Shown in pieces: positions 43,831 to 56,397 of a stretch of 64,000 bases of DNA. The notes beneath the pieces are model-generated. The model searched no databases. It had not been told where the DNA came from and saw only the letters and a list, made by a program, of their open reading frames with translations. The position numbers and the translations under genes are program-made. Each line of letters opens with the position of its first letter. Positions within the stretch are counted from its first letter, which is position 1. Location: NCBI GenBank assembly GCA_036346225.1, contig JARFIW010000500.1, positions 1,426,001 through 1,490,000 of the forward strand, in the 5' to 3' direction. This stretch comes from Platerodrilus igneus. Taxonomy: Eukaryota; Arthropoda; Insecta; Coleoptera; Lycidae.

Positions 43831-44535
43831 ACACTAACCCTTTATCTTAACAGGCAGGATAGTTGAGGATTAGAACTAATTGTTATTTATTAATTTTAAG
43901 AATTAGCATGGATAGAAAGCTTAGTTTGTTCTTTTCTATTTAGTTGTCCAATATTGCAGTATGGCTCACCGTAGGCACATTTTCCCTAATATCTTGTACT
44001 ACATTTTATGCAGATTGAGTGTAGGTTCTTACGCCTTGCTCCCTTGTGGTAGATTTGTTCAACTTCTTATAATTAATAGTGCTTGTAATCCAGAGTGAGT
44101 GCAACGTTTATTTTAGGAGTGTTAGTTCTTTGAGTGGTAAAACTTTGTGCGTTAATATTATATTCGCAAGATTAGTTTCCATTACAGAAGATACAGAAGA
44201 CACAGAAAATACAGAAGATAATGGATGATAGTAAAAAATGCTCTCGATTTTCTAGTGTCTGCTTCAAAACAAAAGTTGAATTGTTTATATCAGAAGATCA
44301 TTTCAGGCGAACATTGCTAACACTCGATAGTCATCATAAGAAAAATAGCGTTTATTCACAATTGTATCGTCTTTTTGATGCTAAGAATAATGTAAAAAAT
44401 CGAAAGAAATACAGGTGGCATTGGTTAATTTATATACAAAAACAAGGTAAGTATAATTAAGTGACTACCTTCATAATTATTGCAAGAACTTACATATCAT
44501 AATTGGAGGTATAAAGGATACCACAAATTACGAAT
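43831..44535. other. No firm gene; one weak exon-like frame
   Basis: A 79-codon frame at 44221-44460 begins MDDSKKCSRFSSVCF after a short ACAGAAGATA repeat and contains a good donor (AAG|GTAAGT at about 44447). No homology is recognised and no partner exon is visible. Confidence 0.25.
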
Positions 44536-45205
44536 TGCTACATGCCGAAAATCGGCATGTAAACATTTCTAATTTTAGTTTTGAATTTGTAAGTGAATTC
44601 GCGCTAATAATTTAAAAGACTTGTGCGTGCATTTCCTTTACTTTAGATAGTTGCGTTGGCGCTCGAGATTACGCAGACGCAGAGTGAAAAGAAAGTGGTG
44701 ATATCTGTCACGTCGGGACTAGTGAACTAAACTTCGACCCGAGTGGTTATCTGTGTGCCGTTTTATCTTGTCTTCTATTCCAGATATGTAGGTTTCCTTT
44801 GATCTCGTGCCTGTTATCGCTCCCTACCTCATTCCTTTACCATTCCGCTACAAAGAAGAAGAAGACAAATTAATTTGGATTCGACGAGGGGGCAAAAGGA
44901 CGACCCACGCCCACAACGCTCAACCAACGCGGAAAGCCTGACGCGAGAATAGCTGCAATGCCGTGACGAGTTTTACATTTTACGTGAGTACCTTTATCTT
45001 TTTTCTTTGTATGTGATAATAATTTGTGGCGTAATAATAACCTTATTGCGCATTATTAGTCAAATATTTATTGTGTTACTAACAGTCGTAGTGGCTCTTA
45101 TACATTACGCGCCGGGACTTTAAAAGTATACCTTAGAGTATAGAACCGTAAGTATAACAGAATTTCAATTGTTACGTTTTAATAACTAAATGAAATAAAC
45201 ATTCA
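44536..45205 (+). mobile_element. Solo-LTR-like element, copy a
   Basis: Resembles 46975-47651 along its length: start TGCTACATGCC with a small palindrome, AATTCGCGC, TTAAAAGACTTG, a conserved ACGTGAGTACCTTTA (splice-donor-like) and a GCGCATTATTAG-like block. More GC-rich than its surroundings. Exact right end and target duplication are not resolved. Confidence 0.5.
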
Positions 45206-45249
45206 AACCGTGCAATCTTTGGTTAGTTTTTTTTTAATTGTTGGCCATT

Positions 45250-46615
45250 AATATATCATCATCATTAGGTCTTCAGTCCTGGCGCTGGTTAGACGCGTAC
45301 CTTCATTGTTTCCTATTCTGAACTAACCAACATATTTCCCTAAAATTTGCAGTCTGCATCATCACCATCTGTCTGCGATAATCTGATCTAGGTCTACCTG
45401 TACCTCTTTTTTCCTATCTCTGCTTGTAATATATCCCGTACTATTCCCCAAAAATGACTTAGAACGTATCCTGCTCTTCTATTTCTCCTATTTTTTTTTG
45501 TTTTCCACAGATATCTTTTTCCTCTACTATTTCTATAACCTATTTGTTCCTTATATATCTGAAGCACAATATTCCAGAAGGCTTTTATCTCTTTCTGTCT
45601 GCTTTTCCCATTACCCCTATTACATAGACGTACTGTGCTGTGCTCGACACATATGCTCGCAACTTTCTTTTTGTTTCTGTTTTTTGTCTTTGAACACGGT
45701 CGTTGTTCTTTCTTGTTAGATGTCGTTCGGTCCCCTTCTATTGCTTTACAATTATATCCCTTATTTCCCCGATATTTAGTGGCTTGTGAGGGGGCTTAAG
45801 CGGTCTGTGGTTGCCAAGTTCCACCAGCACTTGAACATTTGCCGAATTAATAGCTTTTCCAATATATCCTTTAACACGATCAACATTAGTTGAAAATATT
45901 TCACAACCAACACTTGTAGTTGTTTAGAATAATTATCAGTTTAAGTGCACTTATTTTTTCGTAATTAGGTTTTCTGTCTTGAAACTGGTTGGACGCGTAC
46001 CTCCACTTATTTATATTCTGAGCTAGCCTACACAGTTCCTTAAAATTCTCACACAGCATGTATACAGCTCGGTTCCCCTTCTATTGTTTTCTAATTTCAT
46101 GTCCTATTTCACCGCGATTCAGTGGTATGTGAAGGGGAGGCGGCTCCGTGGCGTAGTTGGTATGTGTGTGACCACTACGCTCAAGGTTCCGGGTTCAAAT
46201 CCCGACACGGTCCGCTTGAAAAATGTTAGGCGAGCATTCTTCACAAAAATACACCCTCGTTCGGATGAGAGGTAAAGTGGAGGTTCCATGTGTGCGTTGT
46301 CATGCACGTTAAAGATCCCTACCTTGCTTGGAACAGCAAGGGTTCGGCAAAATTCCAAATTTTTCAGGTAAAAAAAACTCGTTTCCTGGCCAATGTAGTA
46401 CCTTCGGGTGGAGCATTGGAACACATGTAAGGTATGTGAAGGACGTAAGCAACCTGCAATTGCCAAGTTCCCCAGCATTTGAGCATTTGTCGAATTAATA
46501 GTATTTTCAATACATTCTTTCGCACAATCAACATTAGTTGAAAATATTTCACAACCAACAACTAGTTGTTTATAATAATCATCAAATTTAAGTGTACTTA
46601 TTTTTTCGTCATTAG
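45250..46615 (-). mobile_element. LINE 3' fragments and tandem tails (copy L5)
   Basis: Minus-strand LINE end starting with the CATCATCATTAGG terminus at 45258, a decayed C-terminal region to ~45720, then two more tail units ending near 45970 and 46610, with ~330 bp linkers (CTTCTATTGTTTTCTAATTT and on). A SINE (46136-46430) sits in one linker. It meets the opposite-strand copy L3 at ~46615. Confidence 0.75.
46136..46430 (+). mobile_element. SINE S2, copy c
   Basis: Full-length copy with tRNA-like head (box A GTGGCGTAGTTGGTA, box B GGGTTCAAATCCCGAC). It is flanked by the 12 bp duplication GGTATGTGAAGG (46124-46135 and 46431-46442). It occupies the same position of the LINE linker as copy a. 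Confidence 0.92.
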
Positions 46616-46619
46616 GTTT

Positions 46620-46930
46620 ATTTGGTTTAGGCACGAGAAACGACAGGGCAAATAGGCTGCTAGAATTTTGCGGCAAAAACAACTTAACCATCACAAATAC
46701 ATTATTTCAACATCATGCTAGAAGACGATATACGTGGAAGATGCCAGGAGATATAGGAAGATATCAAATAGATTACATTCTTGTTAGGCAACGGCTTAGG
46801 AATCAAATAAAAGACTGTAGAAGCTACCCAGAAGCAGATATAGACACTGACCACAACATCGTAATTATGAAGGCCGCACTTAAATTTAAATATTTGAAAA
46901 AAGAAACGGAAAAAGGCACTTTGACTTAGA
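46620..46930 (+). pseudogene. L3 endonuclease, C-terminal part
   Basis: Reads NERGNRLVEFC-like sequence, then MPGDIGRYQIDYILVRQRLR and DTDHNIVIMKAALKFK (46741-46929), matching the L1 endonuclease end with its catalytic DH pair. Confidence 0.85.
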
Positions 46931-46974
46931 GAAACTAAAAGATAAAGATATTTAAGAAAGATTCGGAAAAAAGT

Positions 46975-47651
46975 TGGTACGTGCCAAAGATTTAGCACTT
47001 AAAAATTTTTTAGTTTAATTTTGATATGCGGGAATTTCGCGCCTTAAAATTCAAAAGACTTGGCGTGTATTTCCGTCACGTCAGAGTGCGTTTGCGCCAG
47101 ATCGCGCGACGCGAGTGGCGGAGAAAAGTGGGAGAAGTTTCCAGGGAACTCTATAACGTGGCGGTTTTGCCTGGAACTTCGAGTGGAGTGGACGTTTTCG
47201 GTAACGTATCGTTATCTTTATTTATATAGATTTCCTTGCCTTTGCTTATCTTGTTTGTCGTCCTTATACCTGTTTCCTTATTCGATCCCTACATAGGTAG
47301 AGGTAATTTGAAGCCGCCTAGGGCGAACCGGAGTCCACGACCCTGGACGAACGAGTCCATTACCGCCGTAGCTGGTCGGAGCCATCCTGGTCGGAGTCAT
47401 CCTGTGGGACGCCATCTTTGGCGTACTTCGTGGGAAGCTGGACCTATCACGTGAGTACCTTATTGTCTATCCTGTATTTGTAATATTTATTATGATATTT
47501 ATTGCGTAATTGCGCACTTAAATTTGTATATTGGTGACGTCATTGACAGATGGGCGCGCCGAAATCTGTATAAAGATTAGCGCTACCAACCACCGTTGTG
47601 TCTAGTAAACCGCGCTTGCGGAATTGTAATTATGAACTTTTAAATTGTAAG
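46975..47651 (+). mobile_element. Solo-LTR-like element, copy b, inserted in L3
   Basis: A 677 bp GC-richer insert starting TGGTACGTGCC, flanked by a 5 bp duplication AAAGT (46970-46974 and 47652-47656), as expected for an LTR element; comparison with uninterrupted L1 shows the empty site. It has a TATA-like GTATAAAG near 47570 and a conserved splice-donor-like CACGTGAGTACCTTA near 47449. The end is AG rather than CA, so LTR identity is probable, not certain. Confidence 0.6.
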
Positions 47652-47729
47652 AAAGTCAAATGAATTGCTGAAAGATATCGGAAAAATATCTGATACTAAG
47701 GAAGTAGAAACAGAATGGAATAACATATC

Positions 47730-49560
47730 CAGCCTAAACATGGCGGGCAGAGATATTTTGGGGTATACACAAAAAGAAAATTAAAAACCATGGATAACAA
47801 AGGATGTTCTGAATTTAATAGAAGAAAGACGAAAATACAAAAATAAATCAGACGATACAAAGCCATAAAATGGGAAATTATTCGCAAATGCAAGAAAGCT
47901 AAAGAACAATGGATTGATGAAAAGTGCAAAGAGATACAAACTAAGATGGAAGTAGGAAACACAGAGGAAGCATACAAACTAATTAGAATCAGTTTTAGGG
48001 ATATAAAACCGTATAGCAAAAATATAAGGGACGCGGGAGGAAACTTCATTATAGAAAATGAAGAGAAAGTGGGTAGATGGCATGAATATATAGGGAATTT
48101 ACATGCAGGAGAAGAACTAACTGCATTAGAACAGGAACCAGACATTGAAAATGATGACTTGGGATATCCCATACTTAGAGATGAGTTTGAATTAGCATTA
48201 AAGGGTCTGAGAAATGGCAAGGCGCCGGGTACAGATACGGCGCAAGCTGAAACTCTAAAATCCGCTGGACGAGCAGTAACAGAACGTCTCTTCCAACTTG
48301 TAAGCTATATGTCCGAGACAGGCGAGATACCCAAAGATTTCAAACGTAACATCATAGTAACTATACCAAAAAAGAAAGGCACGGATAGATATGAAATTTC
48401 TCGAACAATAAGTTTGACAGCACACGTGTCAAAAATATTAACTAGGATTGTACAAAGACGAATGAAAAAACGAGCTGAAGAGATGCTAGGAGAAGATCAA
48501 TTTGGGTTTAGGCGAAACAGGACAGGCTATTTTAGCTCTGAGAGTGATAATGGAGAAAACAATAGTAAAAGGAGAAAGCGTGTACATAAGGTTTGTAGAT
48601 CTGCAAAAAGCATTCGACAATGTAAAATGGAAAAAAATGTTCGAAATACTCAAAAAGATTGGAATCAGTTATAGGGATAGACGATTAGTACATAGCTTAT
48701 ACAAACAGCAAACAGCAATAATAGAATTAGAGCAGGAACGTAGAGAAGTAAACATTAGAATAGGGGTGTGACAGGGATGTGCCTTATCCCCATTAATTTT
48801 TAAGTTGAACATTGAAGAGACAATGAATACTATCAAATGCAGGAAGACGTTTGGAATTACTATGCAGGGACAAAAAATTGATATGCTTAGATTTGCAGAT
48901 GATATAGCGGTATTAGCATCTAGCAAGGAAGAGTTAGAAGCTGCTCTTAATGAAATGAAAACGGTTCTAACAGAGGGTTATGGAATGAAAATTAACAAAA
49001 ATAAAACTAAAGTACTAGTATGCAAAGCAGGGGAAAATAAATCAAAAACAAAAATACAAATAGGTAACAAGAACTTACAAGGGTTAGGGATTTCTGCTAC
49101 CTAGGAAGCCAAATAACACAAAACGGGAAAAGCGCAAAAGATTTAAAACAAAGATTAGCACAAGGTCGTGCTGCATTTATCAAGAAAAGGCAATTATTGT
49201 GCTCAAAGACAATATAGAAACAAGAAAAAGATTGCTTTAAACATATGTGTGGAGCACAGCACTGTACGGCTGTGAAGGCTGGACAGTAGGAGAAGCGGAC
49301 AAGAAAAAGATAGAAGCCTTTGAAATGTGGTGCTACAGACGTATGATGAAAATATCATGGACAAACAAAGTTAAGAACTAAGAAGTACTAAAAATGGTAG
49401 GGGAAGAAAGAAATATGTGGAAAACGGTAAAAAAAAATAGAAGAGATAGGATGATAGGCCACATACTACGGCATGAGGGCATAGTGCGGAACATATTAGA
49501 AGCAGAGATAGTAAAAAGAGAAGTAGAGGAAGACATAGGTTAGACTACTGCACACAGATA
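47730..49560 (+). pseudogene. L3 reverse transcriptase and C-terminal region
   Basis: 47946-48674 encodes fingers and palm (DLGYPILRDEFELALKGLRN, IPKKKGTDRYEISRTISLTA, LGEDQFGFRRN). 48502-48771 continues in another frame (FVDLQKAFDNVKWKKMFEIL) to a TGA in the family's GVRQGC block. 48805-49104 has the catalytic MLRFADDIAVLA. 49230-49560 gives YGCEGWTVGEADKKKIEAFE and CYRRMMKISW-like blocks. The FADD motif is intact; frameshifts near 48510 and 49100 inactivate it. Confidence 0.88.
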
Positions 49561-49660
49561 GTGAAAGATGTAGGCTGTAAGAATTTCAAGGAAATGTGTA
49601 GGCTAGCTCAGAATAGATATCAATGGAGGCATGCATCCAACCAGTCCCAAGATGGATAAA

Positions 49661-50735
49661 CTAATGCCGAAAAAACTAACTGTACTTAACATGGTGATTA
49701 TTATAAGCAACTACAAGTACTGGTTGGGCAATATTCTCGAAGAATGTTAATTGTGTGTAAGGATTTACTGGAAAACTATTAATTCGGCAAATCTCTAAGT
49801 TCTGGAGCTTCTTGGCAGCCACAGACCGCTTAACCCCCTTCACTGAATCTCGGTGTAATAGAGCATAAAATTAGAAAACAATAGAAGGGGAACCGATTTG
49901 TATATAGGCTGTGTAAGAATTTCAGGGAACTGTGTAGGCTAGTTCAGAATATAAATAAGTACAGGTACGTGACCAACCAGTTTTGAGACAGAAAACCAAC
50001 CTAATGACGAAAAAATAAGTGCAGATAAATCTGAAGATTATTATAAACAACTACAGTTGTTGGCTGTGAAATACCTGCAATTAATGTTGACTGTGCGAAA
50101 AGACATATTGGAAAAATATTAAATCGGCAAATGTTCAAGTGCTGGGGAAACTTGGCAGCCACATGCTGCTTACCCCCCTTCACAACCACTGAATGTCGGA
50201 GAAATATGGTATATAATTGTAAAACAATAGATGGGAACTGAAGTGCATCCAACAAGAAAGAACAGCGCCTATGATGGAAGACAACCAACATTAAAAACAA
50301 GAATAAAATTGTTGAAAGCATACGCGTGGAGCACAGCACAGTATGCCTATGAAATACGGGCAATAGGAAAAGCAGACAGAAAAACGGAAAGCAGCCTTTG
50401 GAATTCTGTGCTTTAGATGTATGAGGATGATAGCATAGACAGACAAAATTAATAACAAATAGGTTATAGAAATAGTAGGAGAACAAGAATATCTGTGGAG
50501 AAAAATAGGAGAAATAGAAGGGTAGAATACGTTCTAAAGCATTTTGGGGAATAGAATGAGATATATTATATAACACGCAGAGATAGGAAAAAGGAGGTAG
50601 ATGTAGACCTACATCAGATAGTGATAGATGCAGACTGTGCAAATTTCAGGAAAATGTGTAGGTTAGTTCAGAATAGGAAACAATGAGGGTACGCGTCTAA
50701 CCAGTTCCAGGACTGAAGACCTAATGATGATGATG
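49661..50735 (+). mobile_element. LINE tails and second 3' fragment (copy L6)
   Basis: Two more tail-plus-linker units (ends near 49680 and 49995), then a decayed C-terminal region and a terminus CTAATGATGATGATGATG at 50720-50735. It mirrors the arrangement of L1 and L5, so repeated tails are a family trait. The minus-strand frame at 50001-50642 is a shadow. Confidence 0.75.
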
Positions 50736-51225
50736 ATGCTGTTTCCATGAGTTAAAAGTTTTACCTTTGAAGTTTTTCACCAACTTACCCACCGACCATT
50801 AACTGTACAGTTTTCATATTGTCTTAAATCCTTTACTAACGCTAATAAAACATGTATGGATTTGTTTTCAAAAAATGAGGCACATCAATTCTGAAAGAAG
50901 CTTTGTTAACCCGACTATAAAAGCTTTCAGTATTACGTCTTAAAAAAATAAGTAATCACTTAGATAGAAGCTTTATATATAAATATATAAAATTAAGGTT
51001 AGTATTTTACAAGCAAAAATTTAAATAACGTAGGCCTTGTAAGTTATTTATTTTACTGACATCTTCCTTTAATGCTTGGGTCCTAACTAAATACTGAAGA
51101 AACTTATTCTATTTTCAATTATTTAAAAGCTTCAGCAATATTAAATTAATTACTTGAAATGTAATTTATAGCGCTACATCGCTTTGAAATTGTGCTTTTA
51201 AGACTTCTGGAGTTGAGAATATTGC
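50736..51225. other. No gene recognised
   Basis: AT-rich sequence with no coding signal that I can support. Confidence 0.4.
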
Positions 51226-52861
51226 AGGACCAATACCTGTAGTTGTTTACAATAATCATCAAGTTTAGGTATATATATTTTTTTCATCATTAGTTTTCCA
51301 TCTTGGGACTGTTTGGATGCGTCTCTTTATTGATTTCCATGCTGAACTAGCCTACACATTTCCCTGAAATTCCCACACCCTATATCTTGCACTATCTGTG
51401 TGCAATAGTCTAACTTGGTCTACCTCTACCTCTCTTTTTTCCTATTTCTACTTCTAATATATTCCGCACTATTCCTTTATACCTTAGTATGTGACCTATC
51501 ATCCTGTCTCTCCTATTTTTTTACTTTCCACATACTTCTTTCTTCCCTTAGCATTTTTTGTACCTCTTTGTTCTTAAGTTCATCATACGTCTGTAACATT
51601 TCAAACGCTTCTACCTTTTTGTTGTCCACCTCTCCTACTGTCCAGATTTCAAAGCCGTACTACAGTGCTGTGCTCCACACATATGTTTTAAGCAATCTTT
51701 TCCTTGTTTCTATGTTTGTTGTCTTTGAACACAGTAGTTGCTTTTTTTGTTAAATGTAGCACGACCTTGTGTTAATCTTTGATCTTTTGTGGTTTTCTCT
51801 TCTTGCGTTATTTGGCGTTCTAGGTAGCAAAATCCTTAATCTCTTGTAAGTTCTCGTTACCTATTTGTACTCTTGTTTTTGATTTATTTCCCCCTCCTGT
51901 GCATACTAGAACTTTAGTTTTATTTTTGTTAATTTTCATACCGTATCTCTCTGTTAGAACCGTTTCTATTTCATTAAAAGCAGTTTGTAACTCTTCTTTG
52001 ATAGTTGCTAATACCGCTATATCATCTGCAAATCTAAGCATATCAATCTTTTGTCCCTGCATAGTAATTCCAAATGTCTTCCTGCACTTGACAGTATTCA
52101 TTGCCTCTTCAATGTACAAGTTAAAAATTAATGGGGATAAGGCACATCGCTGTCTCACCCCTTTCCTAATATTTAATTCTCTACGTTCCTGCTCTAATTC
52201 TATTACCACTGTTTGCTCTTTATATAAGCTATGTACTATTCGCTTATTCCTAAAGCTCATTCCAATCTTTTTGAGTATTTCGAACATTTTTTTTCCATTT
52301 TACAATGTCGAATGCTTTTTCCAGATCTACAAACCCTATATACACGCTTCCCCCTTTTCTATTGTTTTCTCCATTATCACCCCCAGAGCTAAAATAGCCT
52401 CCCGTGTTCCCCTGTTTTGCCTAAACCCAAATTGATCTTCTCCTAGTATTTCTTCAGTTCGTTTTTCCATTCGTCTTTGTACAATTCTAGTTAATATTTT
52501 TGACACGTGTGCTGTCAAACTTATTGTTCGAAAATTTGTTATCCATGGTTTCTTATCTTCTTTTTGTATATATCCCAGAATATCTCTGGTCGTCATGTCT
52601 AAGCTGGATTTAATGTTATTCCATTATGTTTCTACTACCTTAGTATCCGAAATTTTTTCCGATATCTTTCAGCAATGTATTTGACATTTTTTCAAATCTT
52701 TCGTGGATATCTTTATCTTTTAGTTTCTCAAAATCAAAGTGCCTTTTCCGTTCCTTTTTCTCAAATTTTTAAATTTAAGAGTGGCCTTCGTAATTACTAT
52801 ATTGCAATAAATGCCTATATCTGCTTTTGGGTAGCTTCTTCCGTCTTTTACTTGATTCCAC
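51226..52861 (-). mobile_element. RTE-like LINE copy L4, internally deleted
   Basis: Minus-strand copy: tail near 51290, C-terminal region to 51780, reverse transcriptase palm 52287-51820 (MFEILKKIGMSFRNKRIVHS, MLRFADDIAVLATIKEELQT), fingers 52596-52336 (VSKILTRIVQRRMEKRTEEI). Near 52536 the sequence jumps from FRTISLTAH-type sequence straight to the linker KKPWIT, removing ~0.9 kb. The 5' end stops in the endonuclease at ~52861. Confidence 0.85.
51820..52596 (-). pseudogene. L4 reverse transcriptase remnant
   Basis: Contains GVRQRCALSPLIFNLYIEEA, the FADD motif and the EDQFGFRQNRGTREAILALG block. It is frameshifted between the two halves near 52310 and has the internal deletion that fuses linker to fingers. 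Confidence 0.85.
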
Positions 52862-54420
52862 GTCTCACATCCTGCACTGCACATCATCCTCTACGATGTC
52901 TTCGACGGCACTTTCTATAGCGGTCCCAAATCTTAAAAACTCTACGTGATTCTTGGACCACTTCCATCTTGATTGTTCTGTTTGACACACCGCAAGCACT
53001 TCTATGACACCGTCCACAACCGCGGCACTATCTTGGGCAACCTATATATCTAACCAGTTGCAGATACCAACCGAGTTGCGTTGTGTTTTATTAACATTAC
53101 TGTAAATATTTTTGCATTACTTTTAAGGTTATCGAAGTTAGTGTTATTAACGCGTTTATACTTCATTATTGACTATGTTTATTTGTATTACTATTGGGCT
53201 GCGGCTTGTCCTATCGTACTTTATATATGTGCTTACTTGTCGTGTATATAACTGCATATACGTTTATTGCCTGTTTACTTGGAGACATCGCGGTTCAAAA
53301 GCATCCACAACTAAAAACTTCTTGTATGTGTGCTCAATACTTTGTTTCAGTAAGCAAGCCTTGCGTCGCTAACAACATAACAAAGAAGGTCTTTGATGAA
53401 TGTTAACATTCGTCCATCGAAAACTGACAAGGGTTGTAAATTTGTAGCTATATACGATCCTAATATTCACCACGTTCATATATTTAACAAGTACCTTTTG
53501 CACGTCTGAAAAATGCATTTATAAAGTATACCAATGGAAATTCATCAACCAATAGGGATTAATATCTTTGGAAATCGTTCACTTCTAGTAGCACGTTTTT
53601 CAAGACTACCAGCTGCTGATAAACACACCGGGCACAATTTCAGACGGACGTGCGACAATTATGGGTAATGGATGGATGGTTGTGGACAACGTGAAGTAGA
53701 TTGAAAATCCTCTATTGCTGCTATTGGTTATATTGAAAAGAATACAAACCAAATTAAATGTTTGTTGCTCAGTATCTTCAGTTAATATTAATGGACTATC
53801 AACATCATCTTCCGTGAATTCCTTAAATATTATTATAGTCTGCAAAAATGGAGAAACCCTACGCTGCAAGTACAATTCAAATATCAAAAAATGAAATTTG
53901 TAGGTTTATAGTTATCCCAAATAATCAATTGGTCATTATTATTTAAATATTTAAGTTTGATATGTATATGTTAATTGATAAATAAACAAAAAACTGTTTG
54001 TTGTTTACCAACGTTTACCACAAGTTCCATTTACACACACTAATTAGTTTCTAAATTGGTACCCTATTATATATTTTAATAGGTTTTAATAACAAATTAT
54101 AAGGAATATTTTATTTATATATTTGTTGTCTGTTTAGACATTTTGACGTCAAATTAGCCAGAATACGGTGTATTTAACTGCTTGATGTTAAAGCGGATGG
54201 TATGTTTATGGTTCCTCTGAAAAAGTATATAAATATATTCGAAAACATAAGTAATAAAAAAGCAGCAATTCATGAATCTCTTGGCAGAAACAAGAATACA
54301 TTACGTTCGTTTTATTATTTATCAATATTCCTGCCGTGAAAACTTCAAAAAGGTTCGAAAGCAATCTTGCTCAGAGTTTGACGACGAATTTCTTAAACTA
54401 CATACTGATTTTCGTTAAAT
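52862..54420. other. No gene recognised; one intact 93-codon frame
   Basis: A minus-strand frame at 53606-53887 (EFTEDDVDSPLILTEDTEQQ and on) is open and acidic but matches nothing I know. Overlapping plus frames at 53169-53406 are also unrecognised. Confidence 0.3.
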
Positions 54421-54950
54421 GTATTGTAGCTATTGTACACACGGCAATTTATTGATCAATTTCTAGAAATAAAAAAATAAGTAGAAAATCGTCAAGAATC
54501 TTGATGACCTTGAATAGTTTTACACACATCAATTTATCAACTTTTTCTGGTTATTTCAGAAACAACGACCGTTTTTCAATGTTTACTTTCTATATACATA
54601 CCTTTTACAGGTTGTTGACGTGATTTATGTTAATTATTTAAGTTAGCAAAAATTACACTACTTTAAGTAATTCACAAAAACACCAAACAATAAATACTTA
54701 ACCTCTTAATTATTTTGGAAACAAATAAATTAGTGAACATCCTATACATTGGTAATAGAAAATAGCCCGAAAATTTATGAAAAATTAGAACCTCCTCTAA
54801 ATCGGCTTAAATTGACGAGCGCCAAGTTCTTGAATTGATCTATAAATTGTTGTATGTGTACACATTTTTGAACTGACTTGTAACTCAGTCAAAAGTTCTA
54901 GAAATTGGTCAATAAATTGTGTGTAAAACAGCTATTTAGTCGTATCTCAA
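54421..54950. repeat. ~530 bp element with ~45 bp inverted ends
   Basis: ATTTATTGATCAATTTCTAG near 54450 pairs with TTCTAGAAATTGGTCAATAA near 54895, with flanking GTACACAC / GTGTGTAAA also inverted. Related motifs recur inside (54520 and 54840). MITE-like, no coding region. Confidence 0.5.
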
Positions 54951-55212
54951 GTATTTAATTTAATCTATTGATAGACAAAAGAACACTGTACAAAAACACT
55001 GTAATACTTTTTGAACTGTTACTGTGTCCTAACCTAATCCAAAATATACTTTGACACAGTAACTTATTTCCGTGCTGTTACGAATTTATTCTAGGCGTAC
55101 ATTCGCAGAATACACGGTTTTCGATTGCCATCCTCCTACATAAAATACATATATAAAGATGCAACTAAGAAACGTATTTATAGAATGCAAACGTAATAAA
55201 TAATAAACTTAC

Positions 55213-55372
55213 CGAGTCCTAAATCCATCCAGTGTTCTACTAAACTCCAATTAACACTTTTTGCAACTCTATTTTTAAGAGCGAGTAGTTGACATAAATC
55301 ACTACTACATAAATTTCTTTCTACTACGACTGTCTGAAAGCTGCCGTCATCATTGTAAAAAGCCAGTTCTTC
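55213..55372 (-). CDS. Exon of a Grb7/10/14-like adaptor (RA domain part)
   Basis: A 160 bp exon on the minus strand with perfect borders: TTTTATTACAG before 55372 and GTAAGT after 55213. It enters in phase 0 and leaves after one base. The 53 codons start EELAFYNDDGSFQTVVVERN and end SLVEHWMDLGL, with DLCQLLALKNRV between. This matches the Ras-association domain of Grb7/Grb10/Grb14 adaptors (DGTSK..., DLCQLL..K, WTLVEH.P.LGLER); the MRL family (lamellipodin/pico) is a less good alternative. These proteins link receptor tyrosine kinases to signalling. No other exon of the gene was found in the window; the neighbouring sequence is intron-like and repeat-filled. Confidence 0.65.
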
Positions 55373-55974
55373 CTGTAATAAAATATTACTTATTTTTTTG
55401 GTACATAAGAAAAATCGCCATTATAAATCACATTCTTATAGTAAATTACAAAAAAGCTGTTAAACACATATATTAAAACAAAACATAAAGTTACTTTAGT
55501 TGCGGCTGTTGTTAATAAGTTCATATTTTATTTAAAATGTTCTTCTATATAAACTTTAGTGATATACTGTGCTTCTTTTAATGCATGTCTCCAAGTATAA
55601 TACGTTCCATTCTATTTCTAGAACGATGTCTAACTGTAATACAATAAAATGGCCACCTCCTTTCGCAGCTCCTGTTTTTATGCTACCGGTAAAAATATTC
55701 AAAAGTACGCCACAATTTTTTAGCATTATTTACTTTACCCGCATTGAACAAAATTTTATATTATTCAAATCATTGGCTAATAAGAAATTAAGTATTGTTT
55801 TATTATTGTATATAAAAATTACATACCCTTTGTGTTTTATAAAACGAAATTAAATTTATATTTAAGACCATGACTAATTTGTAATTTCAATACACCGCTG
55901 TGGAACGTCTGAAAATATGAATGTGATGATTTTTAAAATTACGATATTAGTTAATAAAATGAACTTGTAATTTA
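55373..55974. other. No gene recognised, probably intron
   Basis: Upstream (on the minus strand) of the Grb-like exon. Short open frames on both strands near 55569-55853 show no family motif. Confidence 0.4.
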
Positions 55975-56250
55975 GATTTTTATGCAAAATGTAAATAATC
56001 ATTTCATAAATTTAGTAATTGAAAGAAGGAGAATATGATGTGAGAATATGATGTCCCGGACAGGATTTGATCCTGTAACCTTTCGGTTTATACTTAGACA
56101 GTCTTACCAACTGAATACCGAGATGTGTATTTGATTGGAAAGATATATAAATTCAAATTACGTTTGCCACTATTATACTACTAGTTGGCATTTTTGTCAA
56201 TCACATCCGAGAGTGTCAAGCTTTTAGATGTTATGTCAGATATAGAGAGA
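55975..56250 (-). mobile_element. Diverged S1-like element with tRNA-like part
   Basis: Minus strand: CTCGGTATTCAGTTGGTAAG (box A-like) and GGATCAAATCCTGTCC (box B-like), in the same layout as S1 at 7567, with shared tail TTTGCATAAAAATCTAAATT and body TGATTGACAAAAATGCCAA. An older member of the S1 family. Confidence 0.55.
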
Positions 56251-56397
56251 AAGTGATCCTCAAATGTATACCTAAAACTAACTATTAAATACAAATACAA
56301 AAACATCTGCAAAAGGAAATGCATTTTAAGAATTTAGACTGCGTAAACATCTAAGTTATAATTTAATGTTATTCAATAATATCGTAATTTTAAATAT

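Larger units (their letters stand above)
46620..49660 (+). mobile_element. RTE-like LINE copy L3
   Basis: Plus-strand copy beginning inside the endonuclease (5'-truncated), interrupted by an LTR-like insertion (46975-47651), and continuing through reverse transcriptase and C-terminal region to the first tail near 49660. It is the same family as L1 and its best-preserved reverse transcriptase stretch in the window, but has at least one stop and several frameshifts. Confidence 0.85.

Noticed and set aside
44221..44460. 79-codon frame with a splice donor
   Set aside because: No homology and no partner exon; kept only as a note in the gap description.
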